Shown here piece after piece: positions 8,966 through 17,598 of a DNA stretch of 64,000 bases. The notes under the pieces are model-generated. The model was not told where the DNA came from. It saw only the letters and a program-made list of their open reading frames with translations, and did not search any database. Each line of letters starts with the position of its first letter. The first letter of the stretch is position 1. Origin of the DNA: Clostridium merdae (lineage in GTDB: Bacteria; Bacillota; Clostridia; Oscillospirales; Acutalibacteraceae); contig NZ_FXLN01000004.1 in NCBI RefSeq assembly GCF_900176635.1, forward strand, positions 372,001 through 436,000, written 5' to 3'. A program made the position numbers and the translations under genes.

Positions 8966-9610
8966 TTAAGAGAATAAAAGCTCCTGCGCTGCGGCGAAAA
9001 TTTCGCCTGCGTTTTCAACTTTACGGTCTGCTGTTGCCATTTCTGCTGGGCGAAAGCCATACAGGCAGCCAATGAATGGTAGGTTGTTTTTGCGAGCAGC
9101 ATCCAAATCGAAAATTGTATCGCCAACCATCAGTGCCTTCTTCGGCTGCAATCTGGCAAGTAGGCGGGCAAGGCTTTCGTCTTTGGAATGCAAATCGGCC
9201 TCCAAAGGCTGTATTTCATCAATGAGCTCATCTAGCCCTATGGCTTTGAGTACAGAACTGATATATCTTGTGGAAGAATTGGAGCATACTGCCGTAACCC
9301 AACCATCTGCACGAAGCCGCTCAAGCATTTCTGCACTGCCGGAATACGCCTCTGCCAAATATAAGTAGTCGTTTTCCAGCTCAACAACTCTTTGCACGTA
9401 GTTTCTTTGAATTTCTTCATTTGAGCCGGGCAAAAGGGCTGGCAGGTATTCTTGGGAGGGCATTCCAAATGTGCTCTGAATAAATTCTGACGATTGTACG
9501 GGGTATCCGAATTCTTCCTGTACCAATTGGTGAATCTTTACGGCAAAAACTTCGGTACGATGCAGAGTGCCATCTAAATCAAAAACAATCAGCTTTTCTG
9601 GTGTTGCCAT
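8966..9610 (-). CDS. HAD-superfamily phosphatase, phosphoglycolate phosphatase-like
   Basis: This 214-residue cytoplasmic hydrolase has HAD motif I FDLDGT near the N-terminus with the nucleophilic aspartate, motif II CSNSS, the motif III lysine region KKALMVGDT, and motif IV GDTIFDLDAA. An alpha-helical cap follows motif I, as in phosphoglycolate and pyrophosphatase-type members. A short hairpin (CCCGTG 9632-9637, CACGGG 9641-9646) lies in its 5' leader. The substrate is unknown. Confidence 0.88.
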   Translation of the reverse strand: MATPEKLIVFDLDGTLHRTEVFAVKIHQLVQEEFGYPVQSSEFIQSTFGMPSQEYLPALLPGSNEEIQRNYVQRVVELENDYLYLAEAYSGSAEMLERLRADGWVTAVCSNSSTRYISSVLKAIGLDELIDEIQPLEADLHSKDESLARLLARLQPKKALMVGDTIFDLDAARKNNLPFIGCLYGFRPAEMATADRKVENAGEIFAAAQELLFS

Positions 9611-9893
9611 GCTTGCAGTCCTTTCTGTTTACCCGTGCCACACGGGAAATTAATCCGCAATAGAGAGCCCGGTTGCACATGTCATATACACAGGCTTAAT
9701 TGCATGACGGCTCAATTGCTATAATTTTAAAAAGTGCATCTTTGAACCGTACTGGAATTATTATAACGTATTTCATATTTAGAAGCAAACCACCAAAATC
9801 AACAAAGTTGCTGAAAAACGAAGCTGCCAAATCAGATACAGACAGTCTTTTTGTATCATAAAGCTTATAGGTAAATCAAAGGAGAGAGTTGTT

Positions 9894-10424
9894 TTGGAGA
9901 AGAGAAAGCTTACTACAAGTAAACTAAAAGAGCAAGCAAAAACATTACATGCAGGTGACCAAGTTCTGCTTTCCGGCACGGTTTATACCGCTAGGGACGC
10001 TGCTCACAAGCGCATTTTCGCACTGATGGATGAGGGAAAAGCATTGCCTTTTGAGTTAGAGGGTGCAGTTATTTATTATGCTGGCCCCACACCGACACCA
10101 GAAGGGATGGCGATTGGATCGTGTGGGCCTACTACCTCGGGAAGAATGGATCCCTTTGCACCACGCCTGCTCGACAACGGCCTCGCCGCAATGGTTGGTA
10201 AAGGCAACCGCTCGCAAGAGGTTGTGAATGCAATTCGCCGTAATGGGGCAGTGTATTTGTGTGCGATAGGCGGAGCCGGGGCACTTGCCGCACAATGTGT
10301 TCGCTCATTGGAGGTAATTGCATTTGAAGACTTAGGCTGTGAATCGGTTAAGCGGCTTGAGCTTTGTGATTTGCCGCTCGTTGTAGCGATTGATTCCCAA
10401 GGGAATAGCTTATTTTCGGAATAA
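9894..10424 (+). CDS. fumB: Class I fumarate hydratase, beta subunit (FumA C-terminal type)
   Basis: The oxygen-sensitive [4Fe-4S] fumarase interconverts fumarate and malate. In many anaerobes it is split into alpha and beta chains, and this 176-residue protein matches the beta chain: YAGPTPTPEG, GPTTSGRMDPFAP and MVGKGNRSQ, with the C-terminal GGAGALAAQC and FEDLGCESV segments. The cluster-binding cysteines belong to the alpha subunit, which is not encoded here. The start is a TTG with AAAGGAGAG upstream. It is 23 bp before the cation efflux gene and probably co-transcribed. A tartrate dehydratase beta chain is a possible alternative. Confidence 0.85.
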   Translation: MEKRKLTTSKLKEQAKTLHAGDQVLLSGTVYTARDAAHKRIFALMDEGKALPFELEGAVIYYAGPTPTPEGMAIGSCGPTTSGRMDPFAPRLLDNGLAAMVGKGNRSQEVVNAIRRNGAVYLCAIGGAGALAAQCVRSLEVIAFEDLGCESVKRLELCDLPLVVAIDSQGNSLFSE

Positions 10425-10447
10425 GGGAATCGGAAAGGAGCATTTGG

Positions 10448-11632
10448 ATGACACAATTGCTAATCCGTTTGTTTGTTCGTCCATCAGAAAATGAGAATCA
10501 CCCCCATGATCGGGAACGATATGGCAAGCTGGCCGGTTGGGTTGGTGTGGCAACCAATTTGATTCTGTTTTTGATTAAGCTTTTTACAGGATTGTTTTTT
10601 CACAGCATCGCCATCATGGCAGATGCATTTAATAACTTATCGGATTCAGCTTCTTCACTGGTAACACTGTTCGGGTTTCACCTTTCTGCCAAACCGGCGG
10701 ATGCAGAGCATCCCTATGGCCATGCCAGAATTGAATATATAGCGGGTATGGTTGTTTCTTTTTTGGTCGTTATGGTTGGCTTCCAGCTTGCACAAACGTC
10801 AATTGGGAAGATTATAGACCCGCAGCCTACCGAATTTGGCGTGGCAATGCTCATTGCGTTGATTGCATCCGTACTGCTAAAGCTGTGGCAATGCCTGTTT
10901 TACCGTAAAATCAGTGCAACCATAGAGTCCACTGCATTGCTTGCAAGCTCGCAAGACAGCCGAAACGATGCGCTTTCTACCAGTGCGGTTTTAATTGGCT
11001 TATTTATTGCTTACTATACTGGATGGCAGCTGGATGGCTGGCTGGGTCTTGGTGTTGCGGTGTTTATTTTAATCGCCGGGTTCCGCTTGGTGATGGAAAC
11101 CGCGAATCCTCTTCTAGGTCTTGCGCCCAGTAAAGAGATGGTGGAGGAATTTTACCACAGAATTTTAGCTTACCCGGGTATCATTGGCCTGCACGATTTG
11201 AACATTCATAACTACGGGCCGGATCGCTGCTTTGCCTCGGTTCATTGTGAAATGGATGCAGAGCACAATATTGTGGAAAGCCATGAGATTATTGATAAAA
11301 TTGAACGTGACTTTCTTACCGACGGCAATATTCACTTAGTAATACACCTTGACCCCGTAGTAACAGGAGATGAGAGAGCAAACCGATTGAAAATATATGT
11401 GGAAGAGACGCTAAGAACTATTTCAGACGAAATAACCATGCACGATTTTCAAGCGGTGTGGAAGCCCGAGGAATCTCGCGTGATTTTCGACATTGTTGTG
11501 CCTTACCGTTTTTCATGGAGTGATGAAAAGCTAAAAGTATTTTTATCAGAAAAAATCAATTCGCAGGAACCGCAGTGTGAGGCGATTATCACCGTAGACC
11601 ATAACGATTTGCCGCCTATTCGAGATAAGTAA
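10448..11632 (+). CDS. Cation diffusion facilitator (CDF) family efflux protein
   Basis: CDF proteins exchange Zn, Mn, Fe or similar ions for protons across the membrane. This 394-residue protein has a six-helix transmembrane domain with the metal-site motif ADAFNNLSDSASS in helix 2, the HPYGHARIEY signature after it, and SQDSRNDALST in helix 5 with a second metal-site Asp pair, then a soluble C-terminal domain. The C-terminal part is about 90 residues longer than in minimal members and seems to hold a duplicated cytoplasmic domain. GGAAAGGAG precedes the ATG. The metal is not determinable. Confidence 0.9.
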   Translation: MTQLLIRLFVRPSENENHPHDRERYGKLAGWVGVATNLILFLIKLFTGLFFHSIAIMADAFNNLSDSASSLVTLFGFHLSAKPADAEHPYGHARIEYIAGMVVSFLVVMVGFQLAQTSIGKIIDPQPTEFGVAMLIALIASVLLKLWQCLFYRKISATIESTALLASSQDSRNDALSTSAVLIGLFIAYYTGWQLDGWLGLGVAVFILIAGFRLVMETANPLLGLAPSKEMVEEFYHRILAYPGIIGLHDLNIHNYGPDRCFASVHCEMDAEHNIVESHEIIDKIERDFLTDGNIHLVIHLDPVVTGDERANRLKIYVEETLRTISDEITMHDFQAVWKPEESRVIFDIVVPYRFSWSDEKLKVFLSEKINSQEPQCEAIITVDHNDLPPIRDK

Positions 11633-11648
11633 AATTTGTATTTTATAC

Positions 11649-11677
11649 TTGCATTTTAATGGAATATGTATTACTAT
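11649..11677 (+). promoter_or_regulatory. Sigma-A promoter of htpG
   Basis: TTGCAT (11649-11654) and TACTAT (11672-11677) are separated by exactly 17 bp, and the CIRCE element begins 4 bp further on. This geometry lets a repressor bound at CIRCE cover the transcription start. Confidence 0.75.
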
Positions 11678-11681
11678 ATTT

Positions 11682-11708
11682 TTAGCACTTTAAGTGTTAG
11701 AGTGCTAA
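11682..11708 (+). promoter_or_regulatory. CIRCE operator (HrcA binding site)
   Basis: TTAGCACTT, a 9-nt spacer, then GAGTGCTAA matches the CIRCE consensus TTAGCACTC-N9-GAGTGCTAA with a single mismatch, in the left arm. CIRCE is the DNA target of the heat-shock repressor HrcA. Its place over the expected start site points to heat-inducible, HrcA-repressed htpG. Confidence 0.9.
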
Positions 11709-11733
11709 TTTAATTGAATGAACAGAATGATAG

Positions 11734-11766
11734 CAGTTATTTCCCTTTTCTTGAGGGGAATAACTG
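11734..11766 (+). other. Hairpin in the htpG 5' leader
   Basis: A 12-bp stem with one mismatch (CAGTTATTTCCC 11734-11745 with GGGGAATAACTG 11755-11766) and a 9-nt loop lies in the transcribed leader, about 60 nt before the htpG start. It does not cover the ribosome site, so a role in mRNA stability is more likely than a classic thermosensor. Confidence 0.6.
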
Positions 11767-11828
11767 ACTTTCCGTTATTGTGTTCACTCAGTTTACAATA
11801 CTTATTTTCGTACGAAAGGATAATCGAT

Positions 11829-13706
11829 ATGAAGCAATTTAAAGCAGAATCGAAACGATTGCTGGAATTGATGATTCATTCCATTTATACCCACCACGAA
11901 ATCTTTTTGCGTGAGCTTTTGTCAAACTCCAGTGATGCAATGGACAAGCTGTATTACAGAACTTTGCAGGATGGTGATACAGGGCTTAACAGGGATGATT
12001 TTAGCATTCGGATTACGCCAGATAAGGCTGCGCGTACCCTTACCATTGAGGATAATGGCTGCGGTATGACAAAGGAAGAGCTGGAAAATAACCTGGGCGT
12101 CATTGCGAAAAGCGGCTCTCTTAACTTTAAGCAAACAATGGAGCAAAAGGATGACGTAGAGATTATTGGCCAGTTCGGTGTGGGCTTTTATTCTGCGTTT
12201 ATGGTAAGTGACTGCGTAACCGTATACAGCCGTGCCTATGGCAGTGAAGAGGCTTGGCGCTGGCAGTCGAAGGGCGTAGAGGGTTACACCGTAGAGCCTT
12301 GCGATAAAGAAGAGCATGGCACGAAAATAGTTTTAAATATAAAGCCATCTTCTGAGGAAGAAAGCTTTGACGAGTATTTGGAGCAGTACCGCATTCGTGC
12401 TATTGTAAAAAAATACTCCGATTATATTCGCTACCCCATTCACATGCAAGTTGAAAAGCACCGCCCAAAGGAAGGCTCTGAAAACGAGACGGAGACCTAC
12501 CTTGAGGACGAAACATTAAATAGCATGGTTCCTCTTTGGCGTAAGAATAAAAATGAGATTACCAAAGAAGAATATGAGCAGTTTTACCGTGATAAGTTCT
12601 TCGATTATGAAGCTCCGCTTCACATTATTCACACCAGCGCAGAGGGAAGCGCAACGTACAATGCGCTTTTATATATTCCCGCCAAGGCTCCTTACGATTA
12701 CTACACCAAAGAGTTTGAAAAGGGTCTTCAATTGTATTCCAATGGCGTTATGATTATGGAAAAGTGCGCAGACTTACTGCCGGATTATTTCAGTTTTGTA
12801 CGTGGCCTTGTCGATTCACAGGATTTATCACTCAACATTTCCCGTGAAATGCTTCAGCATGACCGCCAGCTTAAGTTGATTGAGTCTCGCCTTGAAAAGA
12901 AGATTAAATCTGAACTGGAATTGATGCTTAATAATCGCCGTGAGGAATATGAAGCTTTCTTCGCAAGCTTTGGTTTGCAGTTAAAGTATGGTGTTTATTC
13001 CGATTATGGTCAGCATAAAGAGCTATTGCAGGATTTATTACTCTTCTACTCCTCGAGTGAGAAAAAGCTGGTAACGCTGAAAGAGTATGTTAGCCGGATG
13101 AAGGAAGACCAAAAGGATATTTATTTCGTCAGTGGCGAAAGCGTTGCTCGCATTGAACAGCTCCCGCAAACAGAACTGCTGCGTGAAAAAGGCCTTGAAA
13201 TGCTGTATTTGACAGATCAAGTGGATGAGTTTGCGCTTCGTATTTTAAATGGATATGACGGCCATGAATTTAAAAATATTTCTTCTGATGATTTAGGTCT
13301 TGAATCGGAAGAAGAAAAAAAGGAAGCCGAGCAAAAGAAAGAAGAATATAAAGACTTGCTCGAATTTCTACAAAAAGCACTGGATGGCAAGGTAAAGTCG
13401 GTTGTTGTTTCGCAGCGGCTGAAGTCTCATCCGGTTTGCCTCTCCAGCGAGGGCGCTATTTCACTCGAAATGGAAAAGGTTCTCAACGCGATGCCAAATG
13501 CCGAAAAGGTACAGGCACAGCGTGTGCTAGAACTAAATGCAACGCACCCGGTGTTTACTGTGTTGCAAAAGCTATTTCGCAGCAATCAAGAAAAGCTCAC
13601 CCAGTATGCCCAGCTTCTGTATACACAGGCATTGCTGATTGAAGGCATTGGCATAGAAGACCCCGTAGCGTTCTCCAACCAAATTTGTGAGCTCATGAGT
13701 GAATAA
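11829..13706 (+). CDS. htpG: HtpG, Hsp90-family chaperone
   Basis: Bacterial Hsp90 is a dimeric ATP-dependent chaperone. The GHKL ATPase motifs are all seen: [14 protein letters not shown] near residue 30, [13 protein letters not shown], and [13 protein letters not shown]. The middle domain contains the conserved SREMLQ arginine, and the C-terminal dimerisation part is present. The ATG at 11829 ([10 protein letters not shown]) is chosen because AAAGGA is 8 nt upstream and it matches family N-termini, giving 625 residues; a longer in-frame start at 11718 lies in the leader hairpin region. Expression is predicted to be HrcA-controlled. Confidence 0.97.
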   Translation: MKQFKAESKRLLELMIHSIYTHHEIFLRELLSNSSDAMDKLYYRTLQDGDTGLNRDDFSIRITPDKAARTLTIEDNGCGMTKEELENNLGVIAKSGSLNFKQTMEQKDDVEIIGQFGVGFYSAFMVSDCVTVYSRAYGSEEAWRWQSKGVEGYTVEPCDKEEHGTKIVLNIKPSSEEESFDEYLEQYRIRAIVKKYSDYIRYPIHMQVEKHRPKEGSENETETYLEDETLNSMVPLWRKNKNEITKEEYEQFYRDKFFDYEAPLHIIHTSAEGSATYNALLYIPAKAPYDYYTKEFEKGLQLYSNGVMIMEKCADLLPDYFSFVRGLVDSQDLSLNISREMLQHDRQLKLIESRLEKKIKSELELMLNNRREEYEAFFASFGLQLKYGVYSDYGQHKELLQDLLLFYSSSEKKLVTLKEYVSRMKEDQKDIYFVSGESVARIEQLPQTELLREKGLEMLYLTDQVDEFALRILNGYDGHEFKNISSDDLGLESEEEKKEAEQKKEEYKDLLEFLQKALDGKVKSVVVSQRLKSHPVCLSSEGAISLEMEKVLNAMPNAEKVQAQRVLELNATHPVFTVLQKLFRSNQEKLTQYAQLLYTQALLIEGIGIEDPVAFSNQICELMSE

Positions 13707-13812
13707 CGGAAAGTCCTCGTGTGAAAAATCAGCTTGTCAAAGCTGTTTGTCTATGCTATCATGTGCTAAAGCGGTAGTATAATCTAAAAAGTGATATTAT
13801 TATAAATTATAA

Positions 13813-13844
13813 ATTCCTTCCCTTGCTGATGCAGGGGAAGGAAT
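13813..13844 (+). terminator. Hairpin terminator after htpG
   Basis: ATTCCTTCCC (13813-13822) pairs perfectly with GGGAAGGAAT (13835-13844), followed by ATTTTAAAT. The T-tract is modest but the stem is strong. Confidence 0.65.
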
Positions 13845-13904
13845 ATTTTAAATGCGAGAGTCCAATCGGGCATAGCAAGGAGTATATGGAGGAGGCAGGC
13901 TGGT

Positions 13905-15617
13905 ATGGAATGGAAGAAAGAGTGGATTTTTTATGCTTTAGGTGATGAATTGCCCGAGCTAGTACTCAAAAATGCAAATGTGGTGGATGTGTTTTCAAGG
14001 CGCATTCGAACCGCCGATATTGCAATTCAGGATGGTATCATTGTAGGAGTAGGGGAGTACCAAGGAAAGCGAGAAATAAATCTTACAGGGCGCTATGTTT
14101 GCCCAGGTTTTATTGATTCACATGTACATATCGAGTCTTCCATGACTTCTCCTGCGTTGTTCTCCCGGCAGGTATTGCCGCACGGCACAACCACTGTTTT
14201 TGCAGACCCGCACGAAATTGTAAATGTGGCGGGTGAGCGTGGCATGGAATATATGCTCCGTGCCAGTGAAAATGCACCAATTAATATTTACTTTATGTTG
14301 CCCTCCTGCGTTCCTATTAACAGCCTAGAGCATAACGGCGCTGTTTACGATGCCGCTCAAATGGAGCGCCTTAGCCGTCACCCTCGTGTGCTTGGGCTGG
14401 GTGAAGTCATGGACTGCCCCGGTGTTCTAAATGGAAAAGAAGACTTATTTGAGAAAATAAAGCTGATGCGGCACGGTGTAATTGATGGACATGCTCCTTT
14501 GGTTTCCGGCAAACGACTTCAGGCTTACCGGTTGGCTGGTGTTCAAACGGACCATGAGTGCGCAACGTACGAAGAAGCATTGGAGCGGGTGCAGGCAGGC
14601 TTTTTCGTTCAGGTACGAGAAGGCTCCGCCGCGCGGAATCTAGAAGCAATTGTGGGAGGCGCATTAAAGGATGGCCTTCCGTTTGACCGCTTTCTATTCT
14701 GCGCGGATGACCTTCATTTAGATGATGTGGAACGACAAGGACACATTGATAATAATATACGTAAGTCAATCGGCCTGGGGCTCGACTCTATTACCGCAAT
14801 CTGCTGCGCAACCATACAGCCTGCCCGCCTTTATGGCTTGCATGATATAGGTGCAATTGGTGCAGGATACCGAGCAGATTTAATTGTGTTGGACAATTTA
14901 GAGGAATTCCGAATTGTTGAGGTGTATAAGGATGGTGTTCCCGCCGCTGAAAAGATTGCGGAAATCCCGCTGCCGATGGCAGAGCAGGAGCTTACACACA
15001 GTGTGCATGTTCCTGTAATCGCAAAAGAACAGCTTGCAATTCCGGTTCAAAATCATTATCCGGTGATTTCGCTCGTACCGGGTGAGATTTTAACGCGCCT
15101 TGAATACCTTGATATACCCGGCCAAAATGGATTATTTGAGCCGCAAGAGGATTTGCTTAAGGCAGTAGTGGTTCAGCGCCACAGTGGCTCGGGTCAGCTA
15201 GGACTAGGAGTTGTAAAAGGCTTTGGCCTTAAAAACGGGGCGATTGCATCCACCATTGCTCACGATTCACATAATCTAATTGTAATTGGCGACAATGATG
15301 AAGATATTCTTTGCGCAATTGCCGCTCTTCGTGATTGCCAAGGTGGTTATTCCGTTTGCTCTGGCGGCAACGTGCTGCAAACACTGCCGCTTACGGTGGC
15401 AGGTCTATTTACGGAGCAGGCCGAAGTAAATGTGGCGCAGGTGCAGGAAGAAATGGTTCAGCTTTGCCGGAATATGGGCGTTCCCGGGAATATTGACCCA
15501 TTTCAAAATCTTTCGTTTTTATCCTTATGTGTGATACCTGAGATTCGCCTGACGGACACCGGCATTTTCAGTGTGCTTGAAAATCAATTTTTAACAGGAA
15601 GAGACTCGGTTTCTTAA
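13905..15617 (+). CDS. ade: Adenine deaminase
   Basis: This 570-residue metal-dependent amidohydrolase converts adenine to hypoxanthine in purine salvage. The N-terminal region carries the DSHVHIESSM metal motif, then FADPHEIVNVAG, GLGEVMD, DGHAPLVSG and the FCADDLHLDD segment, all diagnostic of the AdeC/Ade family. The C-terminal adenine deaminase domain has HNLIVIGDNDEDI. GGAGGAGG (13889-13896) lies 8 nt before the ATG. It appears monocistronic, between the htpG terminator and the DUF1540 gene. Confidence 0.95.
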   Translation: MEWKKEWIFYALGDELPELVLKNANVVDVFSRRIRTADIAIQDGIIVGVGEYQGKREINLTGRYVCPGFIDSHVHIESSMTSPALFSRQVLPHGTTTVFADPHEIVNVAGERGMEYMLRASENAPINIYFMLPSCVPINSLEHNGAVYDAAQMERLSRHPRVLGLGEVMDCPGVLNGKEDLFEKIKLMRHGVIDGHAPLVSGKRLQAYRLAGVQTDHECATYEEALERVQAGFFVQVREGSAARNLEAIVGGALKDGLPFDRFLFCADDLHLDDVERQGHIDNNIRKSIGLGLDSITAICCATIQPARLYGLHDIGAIGAGYRADLIVLDNLEEFRIVEVYKDGVPAAEKIAEIPLPMAEQELTHSVHVPVIAKEQLAIPVQNHYPVISLVPGEILTRLEYLDIPGQNGLFEPQEDLLKAVVVQRHSGSGQLGLGVVKGFGLKNGAIASTIAHDSHNLIVIGDNDEDILCAIAALRDCQGGYSVCSGGNVLQTLPLTVAGLFTEQAEVNVAQVQEEMVQLCRNMGVPGNIDPFQNLSFLSLCVIPEIRLTDTGIFSVLENQFLTGRDSVS

Positions 15618-15708
15618 TAATACAAAATGGCTTTCTATTTTACTGTGGCGAATAACCTCTTTATTCCAGCAAATACTAGCAGCATCAATTTAAATGAGGT
15701 GTTGCGCT

Positions 15709-16029
15709 ATGGCGAAATTGGAATGTCACGTTAATTCCTGTGCAAATTATTCAGCAAACTTTTGCTGCCTTCCCAATATTCAGGTATCGGGAGCGATGGC
15801 TTTTCACAGCGAGCAAACCTGCTGTTCTTCCTATGTTTCACAGCAGACGGCAGCGTTCTCGAATGCAGTTGGCAGCTCGATTCCGAATGAAACCCTGCCA
15901 ATCGACTGTTCCGCTGAGAATTGTACGTATAATGCGGGCGGAAGCTGTGCGGCAAGCAATGTTTGTATCAGTGGTAGCGGTGCGGAAGAAAAGGGAGAAA
16001 CGAGCTGTTTAACTTTTCATCAGTCCTAA
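15709..16029 (+). CDS. Protein with two DUF1540 cysteine-rich repeats
   Basis: The 106-residue protein contains two copies of a small cysteine motif: LECHVNSCANYSANFCC near the N-terminus and IDCSAENCTYNAGGSCAA in the second half. The pattern C-x4-C-x(2)N-x(3-5)-C is that of DUF1540, a family common in spore-forming Firmicutes and thought to bind metal. The ATG at 15709 follows GAGGTG by 6-7 nt; an earlier ATG at 15694 overlaps that site. The function is not established. Confidence 0.8.
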   Translation: MAKLECHVNSCANYSANFCCLPNIQVSGAMAFHSEQTCCSSYVSQQTAAFSNAVGSSIPNETLPIDCSAENCTYNAGGSCAASNVCISGSGAEEKGETSCLTFHQS

Positions 16030-16037
16030 ATACAAGA

Positions 16038-16065
16038 AGCCCCGTTCGGTTAACCGAACGGGGCT
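16038..16065. terminator. Bidirectional intrinsic terminator
   Basis: A perfect 28-bp palindrome, with GC-rich arms meeting at GGTTAACC, lies between the convergent DUF1540 and ECF genes. A T-rich stretch follows on the plus strand. It probably ends both transcripts. Confidence 0.85.
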
Positions 16066-16079
16066 GTTATTATTTTAAG

Positions 16080-16733
16080 TTATGTTGGTTCAGCAGCCAG
16101 TACAGCTGTGCTGTATCTGCGCAAGGGGTAGCATACCGCGGTAGCTGCTATGGCGCAAATGGCGGCTTCCAAAAGGCCGTTCGTGGCAATGGTAATACCG
16201 AGTGCTCCCAGCAATAGCTCGTAGCTCATCCCAAGAGTCGCAGCATACGCTTGTCCAAAGAAAACATAGATACCGCCTAACACTAAAATAGTAGCTGTCA
16301 TGCTTCCTAATATACCGCTAATTGCATAGGGAATCACCTTGGCGCTTTTCTTACCTTTGAGCGCTTTGCTCAAAGACTGGAACACAACACCGGCAACTAC
16401 ACCAATTAAGATGCGAGGTACAAAGCAAATGACAAGGCTCCATAGGTTGCCTTTGGCTTCGCCAATGCTGTAAAAGGGTGTAAATACGAATGCAACAGGG
16501 GACGGCGGCGTAAATGTCATTACTAAAAAGCTGAACAGACCAGTGAAAAAGCCCATCAGCGCACCAGCCTTAGTGCCGAGCATGATGGCGGTAATAATAA
16601 CCGGTACACCTGCTAAAGTGGCTACCATAGGGCCGATAGGAATGGAACCGAGAGGGGTAAAGCATACAATCATCTGGATTGCGAGAAGCATAGAGAATTG
16701 CGCTAAAAATAAAATTCGTTTGTTCGCTTTCAT
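16080..16733 (-). CDS. panT: ECF transporter substrate-binding (S) component, probably pantothenate
   Basis: This 217-residue membrane protein has about six hydrophobic helices, a short basic N-terminus and the PIGPMVATLAG and GTKAGALMGFFTG glycine-rich segments typical of ECF S components, which capture a vitamin and work with a shared EcfAA'T module encoded elsewhere. It follows the pantothenate kinase gene coaX on the same strand, so pantothenate is the likely substrate; that is inferred from context. The ATG at 16733 is chosen because AAGGAGG lies 6 nt before it. A longer frame reaches 16763. Confidence 0.75.
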   Translation of the reverse strand: MKANKRILFLAQFSMLLAIQMIVCFTPLGSIPIGPMVATLAGVPVIITAIMLGTKAGALMGFFTGLFSFLVMTFTPPSPVAFVFTPFYSIGEAKGNLWSLVICFVPRILIGVVAGVVFQSLSKALKGKKSAKVIPYAISGILGSMTATILVLGGIYVFFGQAYAATLGMSYELLLGALGITIATNGLLEAAICAIAATAVCYPLRRYSTAVLAAEPT

Positions 16734-16800
16734 GTTTTCCTCCTTGCTGCTGCTCCAATACATGGATGCAGCGCAACACTAAGATTTATCAAGTACAGGG

Positions 16801-17598
16801 TTACCCCTGTTTTGACCGAGGTGGTTTGGGCGTTTTACGGTTCTTTTCATAAATGAGTCGAAGCCCTTCCAGCATAAGGTGCTCGTCCACTATAAAAGGG
16901 TGCACACAGTTTTGAGTAACCAGTTGCGCCATGCCGCCGGTAGCAATTAAGGTTGGTGGCTCATGCAGCTCCGTTGCAAAGCGGGAAGCAAGGCCGTCGA
17001 GCATCGCGGCTGTGCCATAAAGCATGCCGGATTGCATAGACTGCACTGTGTTTTTGCCAATAAAGTGCTCCGGATTTTCTAAGCTGATATGAGGAAGAAG
17101 TGCAGTTTGGGTTGTAAGTGCATGCAGCATAATATTCACACCCGCACAAATCATACCGCCTAAAAAGTTCCCCTTCTTATCTAAAAAGCTAACGGTAATA
17201 GCAGTGCCCATATCAAATATAACACAGGGCAGAGGGTGCTTTGAAACAGCCGCCACTGCATTGGCCACCATGTCGGAACCAAGCTGCGCCGGATTTTCAA
17301 TTAAAATATTCAGCCCTGTTTTAACGCCCGGCCCCAATACCAAAGGTGGAACCTCACAAATATGCTGAAAGGCTCGCTGAATAGGGGCAGATACCTCCGG
17401 TACAACAGAGGAAATAATAATCCCGTTGATTTCTTTTGGCTCTGCATGGTACAAATTCATAATTTGCAGCAGCTCAACAGCATATTGGTCTTCCGTTCGG
17501 TAAGGGGAGGTTAATAAATTCGCTACAAAAACAAGAGATTCCTGCTCAAAACCACCAAGCGTAATGTGCGAATTGCCAATGTCAACCGTTAATAAAAT
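16801..17598 (-). CDS. coaX: CoaX, type III pantothenate kinase (apparent ATT start)
   Basis: CoaX phosphorylates pantothenate, the first step of coenzyme A synthesis. The reading frame encodes the N-terminal phosphate loop VDIGNS, then GPGVKTGL, the second phosphate motif FDMGTAITV and a C-terminal TGG. All family regions are present only if translation begins near 17598. The in-frame stop upstream is at 17617-17619, and between it and the VDIGNS motif there is no ATG, GTG, TTG or CTG. An ATT at 17598-17596 lies 8 nt after GGGAGG and gives 265 residues, normal for CoaX. The first ATG, at 17460, would delete the phosphate loop. Confidence 0.85.
   Translation of the reverse strand: MLLTVDIGNSHITLGGFEQESLVFVANLLTSPYRTEDQYAVELLQIMNLYHAEPKEINGIIISSVVPEVSAPIQRAFQHICEVPPLVLGPGVKTGLNILIENPAQLGSDMVANAVAAVSKHPLPCVIFDMGTAITVSFLDKKGNFLGGMICAGVNIMLHALTTQTALLPHISLENPEHFIGKNTVQSMQSGMLYGTAAMLDGLASRFATELHEPPTLIATGGMAQLVTQNCVHPFIVDEHLMLEGLRLIYEKNRKTPKPPRSKQG

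Noticed and set aside
11718..11828. N-terminal extension of HtpG by 37 residues
   Set aside because: The extension lies across the leader hairpin, has no ribosome site, and HtpG proteins begin at the ATG at 11829.
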